Assembly: GCA_964555565.1 (NCBI GenBank)
Contig: CAZKTF010000016.1
Coordinates: forward strand, 1 to 29,171
DNA: 29,171 bases
Source of the DNA: CAZKTF01 sp964555565
GTDB taxonomy: Bacteria > Planctomycetota > JAJSAM01 > JAKLKS01
Reading direction: 5' to 3'
Shown: positions 8,271 to 15,639 of the stretch, piece after piece
Layout of the letters: the number at the start of each line of letters is the position of its first letter
Position numbering within the stretch: position 1 is the first letter of the stretch
Notes under the pieces: model-generated
The model's database searches: none
Seen by the model: the letters and a program-made list of their open reading frames with translations, nothing else
What the model was told of the DNA's origin: nothing
Program-made: the position numbers and the translations under genes

Positions 8271-8696
8271 ATGAACTACGCCGAGACCGTCCGCGCCATG
8301 GTGGGCCGCATCCACTCTGCCGGCGGCGCCCCCCTTCAGGAGCGCCGCCCGGGGAGCGGCGTCCACGTCTGGAAGACGCGGCTCGGGCGCTGGCCCTTCG
8401 AGTTCCAGGTCGATCGCTTCGCCCTCATGGTCCGGGTCTATCTCGGGGACGAGCTGTTCGCCACGGGGAGGATCCCCGAGCGCGAGGCGGACGCGCTCCT
8501 CGCGCCCCGCGCGGGCCCTGGCGACCCGGAGGCCCTCCGCGGGCTCGCGGAGTTCGTGGACGCGGAGTTCCGCGCCGACTCCCGCCGCTTCCTCAAGCCG
8601 CCCCACGCCGACCGCCACCCGGACCGGCGGGAGGACCCCCGCCAGGGTTCGACGATCCGCGCCCTCCCCGGGCGCCTCCAGGACGAGCCCGGCTAG
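8271..8696 (+). CDS. hypothetical 141-residue protein
   Basis: I do not recognise this family. The protein has no membrane segment or signal peptide. Residues 1-100 look like a compact alpha/beta domain (VHVWKTRLGRWPFEFQVD, then a beta-rich FALMVRVYLGDELFATG, then a helix rich in Glu, Ala and Leu). The last 40 residues are Arg/Pro/Asp-rich and probably disordered. Codon use matches the neighbouring high-GC genes, which supports a real gene, and the start follows a TAGATT hexamer. Its stop TAG (8694-8696) overlaps the stop of the converging ABC transporter gene within the palindrome CTAG. Confidence 0.65.
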   Translation: MNYAETVRAMVGRIHSAGGAPLQERRPGSGVHVWKTRLGRWPFEFQVDRFALMVRVYLGDELFATGRIPEREADALLAPRAGPGDPEALRGLAEFVDAEFRADSRRFLKPPHADRHPDRREDPRQGSTIRALPGRLQDEPG

Positions 8697-11600
8697 CCCG
8701 CCTCGCCGGCCGCCGAGACCGGACCCTCGTCCCGCCGGGACCCGAACTGCATGTCGTGCAGGCGCCGGTAGACGCCGTCGGGCCTCTGGAGGAGCTGCTC
8801 GTGGTTGCCGGACTCCACGATGCGGCCGTCCTGGATCACCAGGATCATGTCGGCGTGCTGGATCGTGGAGAGCCGGTGCGCGATGACGAAGGTGGTGCGG
8901 TCGCGCATCAGGTTGCCGAGGGCGTCCTGGACCATCCGCTCCGCGTGCGAGTCGAGGGAGGAGGTGGCCTCGTCGAGGAGGAGGATCGGCGGGTCCTTCA
9001 GGATCGCGCGCGCGATGGTGATGCGCTGGCGCTGGCCGCCGGACAGCCGCGCCCCGCGCTCCCCCACCACGGTGTCGTAGCCCTGGGGCTGCCGGCCGAC
9101 CTCGTCGTGGATGTAGGCGGCCCGGGCCGCGGCCTCGACCTCGGTCCGCGTGGCGCCGGGCTTCCCGTAGGCGACGTTCTCGGCGATCGTGGCGTTGAAC
9201 AGGAACGGGTCCTGGGTCACCACCGCCATCTGCGCCATGAGGGAGGTGCGGCTGTAGTCCCGGAGGTCCACGCCGTCGATGGTGACCCTCCCTTCCGTGG
9301 GGTCGTAGAAGCGGGCGACCAGGTCGAGGAGGGTGGTCTTCCCGGCCCCGGTCGGGCCGACGACGGCCACGGTGCAGCCCACCGGGACGCGGAAGGAGAC
9401 GCGCCGGAGGACCGGGGCCTGGTCCGCCTGGTAGCAGAAGGAGACATCCTCGAAGGCGATGGCCTCGCGCGGCCGCACGAGCGCCCGCGCGTCGGCGCGG
9501 TCCGGCATCGTGTCGGGGGCGTCCAGGACCTGGAAGATGCGCTCCGCGCCCGCCAGCGCCTCCTGCATCTTGTTGTAGGCGCTGGTGAGGTCCTTGGCGC
9601 TCCTGTAGATCCCGCCCATGAGGGCGGCGAAGGCCGCCAGGTCGCCGATGGTGACCGAACCCTGGAGGACGAAGTACCCGCCGATCCCGAGGACGACGAC
9701 CCCCGAGAGGTTCTGCGCGAACTCGAGGATCGTCTTGCTGGTGACCTGGTTCTTCGCGACGATCAGGGACTCCTTCAGGAACTCGTCGGACACCCCGCGG
9801 ATCGTGCGCGACTCGTGCTCCTCCATGCGGAAGGCCTTCACCACGCGGATGCCCGTGAGCATCTGCATGATGGCGTTGGTCACGTCGGCGCGCTTGGCGG
9901 CCTTCTTCCGGGCGTGCTTCTTGATGGACTTCCCGAAGTAGGAGATCGGGACCATGAGGAGCGGCATCCCGAAGAGGATGACGAGCGCGAGCCGCCAGTT
10001 CGTGGCGAAGGCCGTCGCCACCAGGGCCACGATCATGAAGGGGTGCTGGAAGACGTCGCCGAAGAGCATCTCCAGCGCCCGCTTGGTCTCCGCCACGTCG
10101 TTCGAGATCCGCGAGAGGAGGTCCCCGGACCGCTGCCTCGTGTGGAAGGCGAGGGGGAGCTGGACGATCCGGTCGCTGAGGAGGCAGCGGATGTCCACCG
10201 TGATCCGGTTCTCGAGCGAGTCCTTGAGGTAGTCCTTGATCCAGGACGCGACGAAGGTCGCCACGGAGAGGCCGACGAGAATCCAGCAGAAGGTCCAGAG
10301 CCGCTCGAGGACCCCGGGCTCGCGGGCGAGGAGGATGTCGTCGAAGAGGTCCTTGGTCATCGCCGCCCGGACGGCGTTGGCGGCGGCGACGACGATCATG
10401 GCGACCAGGGCGACTGCGATCACCCTCGCGTAGGGCCGCGCGTAGCCGAAGAGGCGGAGCAGCTCGGCGCGGTCCCGCAGGCGGCGCAGCAGCGGCGGGA
10501 CGAGCGGCGCGACCATGAGGATCGCCAGGATCGCCGCCGCCAGGTGCCAGGCCTGCAGCCCGCGGTAGGGGGCCATCACGCGGTGCTCGTCCCTCTCCAC
10601 GACGAGGCCCCCGTTCACGATGTCCACCGGCCCGTAGGCCCCGATCACCAGGACCCGGGCGAACCCCTCGTAGCTCGCGGCCCCGGGGGTCCCCCCGAGC
10701 CGGATCCGGCGGGTGGCCTCGGAGGCGAGCGCCCCGCGCCCGGCCTCCTCGATCCGGCGCTGGGCCTTCCCGTCGAAGTCGGGGATCGCGAAGGCGACGG
10801 TCCCGGTGGCGTCCGTGAGGTAGAGCCGCTCGCCGAGGTCCCGGGTGCGCGCGGGCAGCCTCTCCCGGAGGGTCTCGCGGAGGACCCCCTCCACGGTGTC
10901 GAGGGAGATGCTCCCGAGGAGGTAGGAGCTCCCCTTCCCCGCGGGGGGGCCCTCCTTCCCGGGGGCGACCTCCTCCTCGCCGCGGTAGGGGATCCCGATC
11001 ACGACCTCGCGGCGCCCCTTCGGCCCGATACGGGCGGTCCACGCGATCTCGACGGGAGGGCAGCCCTCGGGGAGCTTCGCCTCGAAGGACAGGGAGTAGG
11101 AGGCGCGCTCGTCGGGGAGGTCCGTGCGGCGGGTCGCGGTGACGTCCTCGCCGGGCACGAGGCGGAGCGGGGGGTCGAGCGCCTCGACGTCGTCGCCCGA
11201 CGTGATCGCGAGGCGGAGCGTCCCCTCGGAGCCCGCGGGGAGCCCCTCGGGGAGCCTCACCTGGACGTGGATCTCGGCGTTCCCGATGGTGCCGGGCGGG
11301 AGCGGCGCGCGCGCCGAGGGCCCGGCGGAGGTCACGACGGTCCGGCCCTTGCGCGTGTCCTTGGGGTCGGAGACGAAGGTCCCGACGACGACGCCGGCCG
11401 CGCGGAGGTCGTAGTCCGCCTCCAGCGCGCGGCAGCCCGGCGGGACGAGGGCGCCCTTGCCCGGGCGGTACACGTCCACGCCGACGAAGTCCTCCGGGGG
11501 AGGGAGGTCCGGCGTCCAGGTCTTCGGGGCCCACTTCTGGAGGGCCTGGACCTTCGCCTTCACGAACCCCGCGAGGGCGCCGCGGGCCATCTCGTGGGTC

Positions 11601-11734
11601 GCGGAGACCTGGTTCTGCTGGTCCCGCTGGAGCTCGTCGCGTCCGCGGAACTGGAGGTAGACGAGGCCCGCGGCCACGACGGCGACCGTGGCGGTTACCA
11701 CCAGGTGCAGGGCGGCGCGGCGGTCGGCGTTCAC
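8693..11734 (-). CDS. ABC exporter with N-terminal Cache-like extracytoplasmic module
   Basis: A 1013-residue fusion. The C-terminal 590 residues are a complete MsbA/LipA-type half-exporter. The membrane domain covers about residues 430-700. The nucleotide-binding domain has Walker A GPTGAGKTT (about 792), LSGGQRQR signature (about 896), Walker B ILLLDEATSSLD and the switch His in FVIAHRLS. Ahead of it sits an unusual module: a membrane helix at about residues 9-27, an extracytoplasmic part of roughly 360 residues, then a second helix near 397-420. The end of that part (LYLTDATGTVAFAIPD, later GPVDIVNGGLVVERDE) resembles the membrane-proximal half of Cache sensor domains. The ATG start overlaps the stop of the upstream glycosyltransferase (ATGA), so it is probably the exporter for that operon's product. 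The Cache assignment is inference. Confidence 0.85.
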   Translation of the reverse strand: MNADRRAALHLVVTATVAVVAAGLVYLQFRGRDELQRDQQNQVSATHEMARGALAGFVKAKVQALQKWAPKTWTPDLPPPEDFVGVDVYRPGKGALVPPGCRALEADYDLRAAGVVVGTFVSDPKDTRKGRTVVTSAGPSARAPLPPGTIGNAEIHVQVRLPEGLPAGSEGTLRLAITSGDDVEALDPPLRLVPGEDVTATRRTDLPDERASYSLSFEAKLPEGCPPVEIAWTARIGPKGRREVVIGIPYRGEEEVAPGKEGPPAGKGSSYLLGSISLDTVEGVLRETLRERLPARTRDLGERLYLTDATGTVAFAIPDFDGKAQRRIEEAGRGALASEATRRIRLGGTPGAASYEGFARVLVIGAYGPVDIVNGGLVVERDEHRVMAPYRGLQAWHLAAAILAILMVAPLVPPLLRRLRDRAELLRLFGYARPYARVIAVALVAMIVVAAANAVRAAMTKDLFDDILLAREPGVLERLWTFCWILVGLSVATFVASWIKDYLKDSLENRITVDIRCLLSDRIVQLPLAFHTRQRSGDLLSRISNDVAETKRALEMLFGDVFQHPFMIVALVATAFATNWRLALVILFGMPLLMVPISYFGKSIKKHARKKAAKRADVTNAIMQMLTGIRVVKAFRMEEHESRTIRGVSDEFLKESLIVAKNQVTSKTILEFAQNLSGVVVLGIGGYFVLQGSVTIGDLAAFAALMGGIYRSAKDLTSAYNKMQEALAGAERIFQVLDAPDTMPDRADARALVRPREAIAFEDVSFCYQADQAPVLRRVSFRVPVGCTVAVVGPTGAGKTTLLDLVARFYDPTEGRVTIDGVDLRDYSRTSLMAQMAVVTQDPFLFNATIAENVAYGKPGATRTEVEAAARAAYIHDEVGRQPQGYDTVVGERGARLSGGQRQRITIARAILKDPPILLLDEATSSLDSHAERMVQDALGNLMRDRTTFVIAHRLSTIQHADMILVIQDGRIVESGNHEQLLQRPDGVYRRLHDMQFGSRRDEGPVSAAGEAG

Positions 11735-12885
11735 CGGGACGCCCCCGGGGGGCCCCCGGGGACACCGGGGCGGGCGGGGACCGGTTCCCCCGCCAGGAGG
11801 CGGCGGTAGACGGACCGTGTACCTTCCACCATCGCCTTCACGCTGAACCTTTCACGGACCCTGGCCCTGCCGGCCTTCCCGAGCCGGTCCCCGAGCCCCC
11901 TGTCGAGCAAGACCCGGGCCACGGCGTCGGCCAGCGCCGCCGGGTCGCGCGGGGGCACGAGGATCCCCGTCTCGCCGTCGGCGACGGCCTCCACGAGCCC
12001 CCCGACCCGGCTCGCCACCACCGGCACCCCCGCGGCCTGGGCGTCCAGCGCGCTCGTGCACAGCCCCTCCATGACGGAGCACATGACGAAGGCGTCGAGG
12101 GACCCCAGTACTTCCGGTACATCGTCCCGGAACCCGCAGAAATGAACCCGCGTCCCGAGGAGCCCGAGCCGGCGGGCGACCGCCTCCACCTTCGGGCGGC
12201 ACTCCCCTTCCCCGATCAGCGCCACGTGGGCCGCCGGGACCGCGCGGAGGAGGAGCGGCGTCGCCTCGACGAGGACCTCCTGGGCCTTGTGCCAGCCGAA
12301 GGCCGCCACGTCCCCCACGAGGGGGGTCCCCGGCGGGAGCCCCAGATCGACCCGGAGGTCCTTCCGTGCCGCACGCTCGATCCGGTCCGCGTCGATCCCG
12401 CTCGCCACCACCTCGATCCGGGCGGACGGGACCCCGTCGCGGGCGAGCTGCTCCCGGACCGCCCCGCTGATGGCCACGTACCGGTCCACGCCCATGTGGA
12501 GGTACTTGAACCGGGAGAGCCGGAGGAAGTTGCGGTAGATGGAGAAGTCCACCCGGCGCGAGACGACCAGGCGGGGCCGCCCCGCCCCCCGGGCCGCCAG
12601 GGCCGCCAGCGTGTGCGCGTGGGAGGTGTGGCAGTGCACGAGGTCCGGGCGGCGCTCGCGGAACAGGCGCCCGAGGCGCCGCGCCGCCGGCAGGTCCCAC
12701 TCGCCGCGCATCCGGACCTCGTGCACGGTGAGCCCCGCGGCGCGCGCGCGCGCGGCGAGCGGCGAGCCCGGCGGGGCGACGACCTCCGACTCCTCCCCCA
12801 GTTCCCGGAGCCCCGCCGCGAGCCAGAGGTTCTGCTGCTCCCCACCCCGCCAGGTCCGCTCGGTGTTGCAGTGGAGGACCCTCAC
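11731..12885 (-). CDS. glycosyltransferase, GT4-type (GT-B fold)
   Basis: A 384-residue retaining-type glycosyltransferase. The N-terminal half shows the glycine-rich loop (TWRGGEQQNLWLAAGL) and PDLVHCHTSHAHTLAAL. The C-terminal half shows VASGIDADRI, VGDVAAFGWHKAQEVLVEA and EGLCTSALDAQAAGVPVVAS. In the last motif the usual E-x7-E has Asp in the second position, a tolerated variant. Such enzymes add sugars from nucleotide donors on the cytoplasmic side. GTG 12885 is chosen because it overlaps the stop of the preceding gene (GTGA) and gives the normal N-terminus VRVLHCNTE; upstream sequence in frame only shadows the GT2 gene. The C-terminal tail is rich in Pro and Gly. Confidence 0.88.
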   Translation of the reverse strand: MRVLHCNTERTWRGGEQQNLWLAAGLRELGEESEVVAPPGSPLAARARAAGLTVHEVRMRGEWDLPAARRLGRLFRERRPDLVHCHTSHAHTLAALAARGAGRPRLVVSRRVDFSIYRNFLRLSRFKYLHMGVDRYVAISGAVREQLARDGVPSARIEVVASGIDADRIERAARKDLRVDLGLPPGTPLVGDVAAFGWHKAQEVLVEATPLLLRAVPAAHVALIGEGECRPKVEAVARRLGLLGTRVHFCGFRDDVPEVLGSLDAFVMCSVMEGLCTSALDAQAAGVPVVASRVGGLVEAVADGETGILVPPRDPAALADAVARVLLDRGLGDRLGKAGRARVRERFSVKAMVEGTRSVYRRLLAGEPVPARPGVPGGPPGASR

Positions 12886-13634
12886 CGGCGCACCGGGGCC
12901 GCCGCGGCCGCGAGGGGCCGCACGCGCGGGGGCCGCAGCCTCAGCAGGGGGACGCGCCAGGCCGCCTCCAGGGCCACGCCGAGGGTCATCTTCGAGCGCC
13001 CCGCGCGCCTCTCGGCGAACAGGATCGGCACCTCCCGGATCCGCGCCCCCGCGCGGTGCGCCCGCAGCGTCATCTCCACCTGGAACCCGTAGCCGCGCGC
13101 GGCGGCCGTCGCCGGCTCCACCGCCTCCAGCAGGGCCCGCCGCCACCCCTTGAAGCCCCCCGTGAGGTCCCGGGTGCGGAGACCGAGCACCCCGCGGGCG
13201 TAGAAGGACCCCCAGCGCGAGAGGGCGCGGCGCGCGAAGCCCCACCCCGAGGTCCCGCCGCCGGCGACGTAGCGCGAGCCGAGGACGAGGTCCGCGTCCC
13301 CCGCGTCGAGCGGCGCGCGGAGGGAGGGGAGCGCCGCCGGGTCGTGCGAGAAGTCGGCGTCCATCTGGAATACCGGGTCCGCCCCCGTCGCGAGCGCCGC
13401 GGCGAAGGCCGCCCCGTAGGCCCGGCCGAGCCCCTCCTTCCGCGTGCGGTGGAGCGCCGTCACCCGGCCCGCGTGCCTGCGCGCGAGCAGGTCCGCGGCC
13501 TCCCCGGTCCCGTCGGGGGAGTCGTCGTCCACGACCAGGACCGCCCAGTCGGGGCCGAGCGCGAGGACCGCCTCGACGAGCCGCGGGAGGTTGTCCCGCT
13601 CGTCGTAGGTGGGGACGACGACCAGTGCGCTCAC
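12882..13634 (-). CDS. polyprenol-phosphate mannosyl/glucosyltransferase-like GT2
   Basis: A 250-residue DPM1-type GT-A enzyme. Motifs are VVVPTYDERDNLP at the N-terminus, VLVVDDDSPDGTGE (donor binding), KEGLGRAYGAAF, FQMDADFSHDPAALP (DAD-type metal site), DLVLGSRYVAGG and DLTGGFKGWRR. The RSKMTLG stretch near residues 210-217 is characteristic of dolichyl/polyprenyl-phosphate mannosyltransferases. The enzyme would load a sugar onto a lipid carrier at the inner membrane, feeding a GT39/GT-C enzyme or an export pathway. It lacks the C-terminal membrane helices seen in some relatives. Start and stop overlap its neighbours by four bases, so it sits in the middle of the coupled operon. Confidence 0.88.
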   Translation of the reverse strand: MSALVVVPTYDERDNLPRLVEAVLALGPDWAVLVVDDDSPDGTGEAADLLARRHAGRVTALHRTRKEGLGRAYGAAFAAALATGADPVFQMDADFSHDPAALPSLRAPLDAGDADLVLGSRYVAGGGTSGWGFARRALSRWGSFYARGVLGLRTRDLTGGFKGWRRALLEAVEPATAAARGYGFQVEMTLRAHRAGARIREVPILFAERRAGRSKMTLGVALEAAWRVPLLRLRPPRVRPLAAAAAPVRR

Positions 13635-14716
13635 CGCACCGCCTCCCGGTAGGCCCCGAGGGTGCCCCGCGCCGTGGCCTCCCAGGTGAGGGCCGCCGCG
13701 CGGGCCCGCCCCCGCGCGACGAGGTCCCCGCGGAGCGCCCGGTCCTCGAGGAGCCGGCGGGTCCCCTCGGCGATGGCCGCCGCGTCCTCCGGGTCCACGA
13801 GGAGGGCCGCCCCGCCCGCGGTCTCCGGGAGCGCCCCGGCCGTCGAGGCGAGGACCGGCGTGCCGCAGGCGAAGGCCTCGAGGACCGGGAGCCCGAAGCC
13901 CTCGTCGAGCGACGGGAACAGGAGCGCGCGCGCCCCCGCGTAGAGCGCGGGGAGGTCCCCTTCGCCCACGTGCCCGAGGAACCGCGCGCGGTCCCCGAGC
14001 CCGAGGCGCACTACGGCCGCGTCCACCTCCGCGGACCCGTGGCGCCGGTGTCCCGCCAGCACGAGCGGCGGCGCCGAGGCCGGGAGCCGGGCCATCGCCT
14101 CGAGGAGCCGCACGACGTTCTTCCGCGCCGCGATCTGGCCCACCCAGAGGAGGTACTCCGGCGGGAGCCCGAGCCGCGCCCGCGTCTCCTCCCGCGCGCG
14201 GGCCGGCACATCGCCGAAGCCGGGGTCCACCCCCTCGGGCACGACGCGCACCCGCTCGTCGGGGACGGGGAAGTGGGCCCGGAAGCGGTCCCGGGCGTAG
14301 GAGGAGACGAAGAGGAGCACGCGGGCGCGCGCGGCCAGGTCCCGGTAGACGCGCTCCTTCTTCTCACGGAACCCCGGCTTCGCGTAGTCCTCCGAGTCCA
14401 TGGAGAAGACGTCGTGGACCGTGGCCACGCAGGGGACGCGCCCCAGGCGCGGGATGCGCGCGTCGGGCCCGTGGAACACGTCGAGCCGGCGCGCGAGGAG
14501 GGGCGCCATCCCCTCCTGGAAGACGCGGAGGCGGAAGTTGGGCCGCCGCACGCGGTGGAAGTGCGCCGCGCGGCGCAGGCGCGAGAGCCGGTAGCAGAGG
14601 AGGAAGTCGTCCTCCCCGTCCACGCGGCCGAGGGCCTCCACGAGGGAGAGGACGTAGCGGGCGATGCCCGTACGCTCCCTCTTGGCCATGGCCGAGGCGT
14701 CGATCCCGATCCGCAG
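13631..14716 (-). CDS. glycosyltransferase family 4
   Basis: A 361-residue GT4 enzyme. It starts MRIGIDASAMAKRERTGIARY, with the TGIxRY loop usual for mannosyl/rhamnosyl GT4 enzymes. It then shows HGPDARIP, VATVHDVFSMD, VPEGVDPGF, LLWVGQIAARKNVVRLLEA, and the catalytic E-x7-E in EGFGLPVLEAFACGTPV. The start is a judgement: the frame continues to an ATG at 14857, but that would cross into the divergent gene. A CTG at 14716 lies seven bases after GGAGGG and gives exactly the family N-terminus, so I use it. First gene of a four-gene operon (GT4, GT2, GT4-type, ABC exporter) with start/stop overlaps throughout. Confidence 0.85.
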   Translation of the reverse strand: MRIGIDASAMAKRERTGIARYVLSLVEALGRVDGEDDFLLCYRLSRLRRAAHFHRVRRPNFRLRVFQEGMAPLLARRLDVFHGPDARIPRLGRVPCVATVHDVFSMDSEDYAKPGFREKKERVYRDLAARARVLLFVSSYARDRFRAHFPVPDERVRVVPEGVDPGFGDVPARAREETRARLGLPPEYLLWVGQIAARKNVVRLLEAMARLPASAPPLVLAGHRRHGSAEVDAAVVRLGLGDRARFLGHVGEGDLPALYAGARALLFPSLDEGFGLPVLEAFACGTPVLASTAGALPETAGGAALLVDPEDAAAIAEGTRRLLEDRALRGDLVARGRARAAALTWEATARGTLGAYREAVR

Positions 14717-14803
14717 GCAGGGTCCCTCCGGGGCCGGAACGGTGCATCTTCCCGCCGGGGAGGGCGCGCCCGGTGGAATCTCCCCCGGGGCGCGGCTCCC
14801 GCG

Positions 14804-14809
14804 TAGACT
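14804..14809 (+). promoter_or_regulatory. TANNNT -10 hexamer (TAGACT) with SD for the next gene
   Basis: TAGACT lies 25 bases before GTG 14835. GGAGGA at 14825-14830 supplies a Shine-Dalgarno sequence, spaced four bases from the start. No clear -35 box is seen. Confidence 0.4.
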
Positions 14810-14834
14810 CCGCCCGGCCCCCCCGGAGGAGCGC

Positions 14835-15428
14835 GTGCCCGCCTCGAGAATCCCCACGTGGCGACGGCTCGTCGCCTACGGCTTCGCGGCGGCCCTCCTG
14901 GTCCTCGCGGACCCGAGGTCGAGCCCGCTCGGGCCCTGGGGGCTCCACGCGGGCGCGGCGGTCGCGGTGTGGGGGGAGGCCTGGCGGATCTGGGGCTGCG
15001 GGCACCTGCGGAAGAACAAGGCGGTGATCTCCTCGGGCCCCTACGCCCACGTGCGGAACCCGCTCTACCTGGGGACCTTCCTCTGCCTCGTGGGCTTCTG
15101 CGTGGCGGCGGGGAACCGTGAGGTCCTCTTCTACCTGCTCCCCGCGGGGGTCCTCGTCTTCACCGCCTACTACACCCCGAAGAAGGAGCGCGTCGAGTCG
15201 GACCGCCTGCGGCGGCGGTTCGGGGAGGAGTTCGACCGGTACCACGCCGCGGTGCCGGGCTACCTCCCGCGGATCACCGCGTGGGAGGGCGCCGCGAGGG
15301 CCCCCTTCAGCGCGCGCCTCGTGGTCGATAACAGCGAGGTCCCGACCGCGCTCCTCGTGCTCCTCGGGCTGGGGGTTCTCTACGGGCGGAACTTCGGCCT
15401 CATCCCCGACATCCTCAAGAGGGGCTAA
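14835..15428 (+). CDS. isoprenylcysteine O-methyltransferase-like membrane protein
   Basis: A 197-residue integral membrane protein of the ICMT/PEMT superfamily. The diagnostic region is SSGPYAHVRNPLYLG followed by a helix, then ESDRLRRRFGEEFDRYHAAV and PGYLP, matching the family's GPYxxxRHPxY...E...L...FG..Y..Y...V...P pattern. Helices lie at about residues 10-28, 33-50, 75-92, 97-112 and near 170-185. Bacterial relatives methylate lipids or other hydrophobic small molecules with S-adenosylmethionine, or have no known substrate. Without the inserted element, its stop TAA would overlap the start of the downstream kinase as TAATG, so the two probably once formed a coupled pair. Confidence 0.82.
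   Translation: MPASRIPTWRRLVAYGFAAALLVLADPRSSPLGPWGLHAGAAVAVWGEAWRIWGCGHLRKNKAVISSGPYAHVRNPLYLGTFLCLVGFCVAAGNREVLFYLLPAGVLVFTAYYTPKKERVESDRLRRRFGEEFDRYHAAVPGYLPRITAWEGAARAPFSARLVVDNSEVPTALLVLLGLGVLYGRNFGLIPDILKRG
15426..15428. repeat. left target-site copy (TAA) of the inserted element
   Basis: TAA here and at 15637-15639 directly flank the terminal inverted repeats. The left copy is also the stop codon of the upstream gene. Confidence 0.6.
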
Positions 15429-15636
15429 GGCACTGTCCGAGAACAATTGCTGGATTCGGCCGGCTGCGGCGGCCCATGGCTGCGTTGCGCCTCCTCGCCG
15501 ACCCTCCCCTCGGGTCGGCTTCGTCGGCGTCGCCACCCCGGGGTCGGGCTCCCGCAGGGAGCCCGACAAGTCCCCGGGGACCCCCTGGGCCGCCTCGCTC
15601 GGCCTCGGTCCGACGCACTTGTTCTCGGACACTGCC
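15429..15636. mobile_element. 208-bp MITE-like element with 17-bp terminal inverted repeats
   Basis: The ends GGCACTGTCCGAGAACA (15429-15445) and its complement at 15620-15636 match at 16 of 17 positions. TAA is present on both sides, as expected for a 3-bp target duplication. No transposase is encoded. The inside holds a perfect hairpin (11-bp stem, GCA loop, 15543-15567) and other GC-rich palindromic stretches. Size, ends and lack of coding capacity fit a MITE. The TNA-type duplication resembles some IS5-group elements, but the family is not assignable from this copy alone. Removing the element and one TAA restores GGCTAATGG, an overlapping stop/start between the flanking genes. Confidence 0.78.
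15543..15567. repeat. perfect hairpin inside the MITE-like element
   Basis: GTCGGGCTCCC and GGGAGCCCGAC form an 11-bp stem around GCA. Transcription through the element would yield a very stable RNA hairpin between the two flanking genes. Confidence 0.75.
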
Positions 15637-15639
15637 TAA
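15637..15639. repeat. right target-site copy (TAA) of the inserted element
   Basis: The final A of this copy is the first base of the ATG start codon of the kinase gene (15639-15641). Confidence 0.6.

Noticed and set aside
8690..8700. CTAG shared by two converging stop codons as a special signal
   Set aside because: Overlapping convergent stops arise easily in compact genomes; nothing further is seen.
8139..11765. Minus-strand open frame of 1208 codons in another frame of the exporter gene
   Set aside because: Composition is Pro/Arg/Gly shadow sequence; the other minus frame carries all ABC motifs.
8756..11809. Plus-strand open frame of 1017 codons
   Set aside because: It lies opposite the ABC exporter gene, is rich in Arg, Gly, Asp and Val with no recognisable domain, and is the usual antisense shadow of a GC-rich gene.
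15447..15638. Upstream extension of the kinase reading frame through the inserted element
   Set aside because: The translated element is low-complexity Pro/Ser/Arg sequence unlike a kinase N-terminus, and the restored empty site places the start at ATG 15639.
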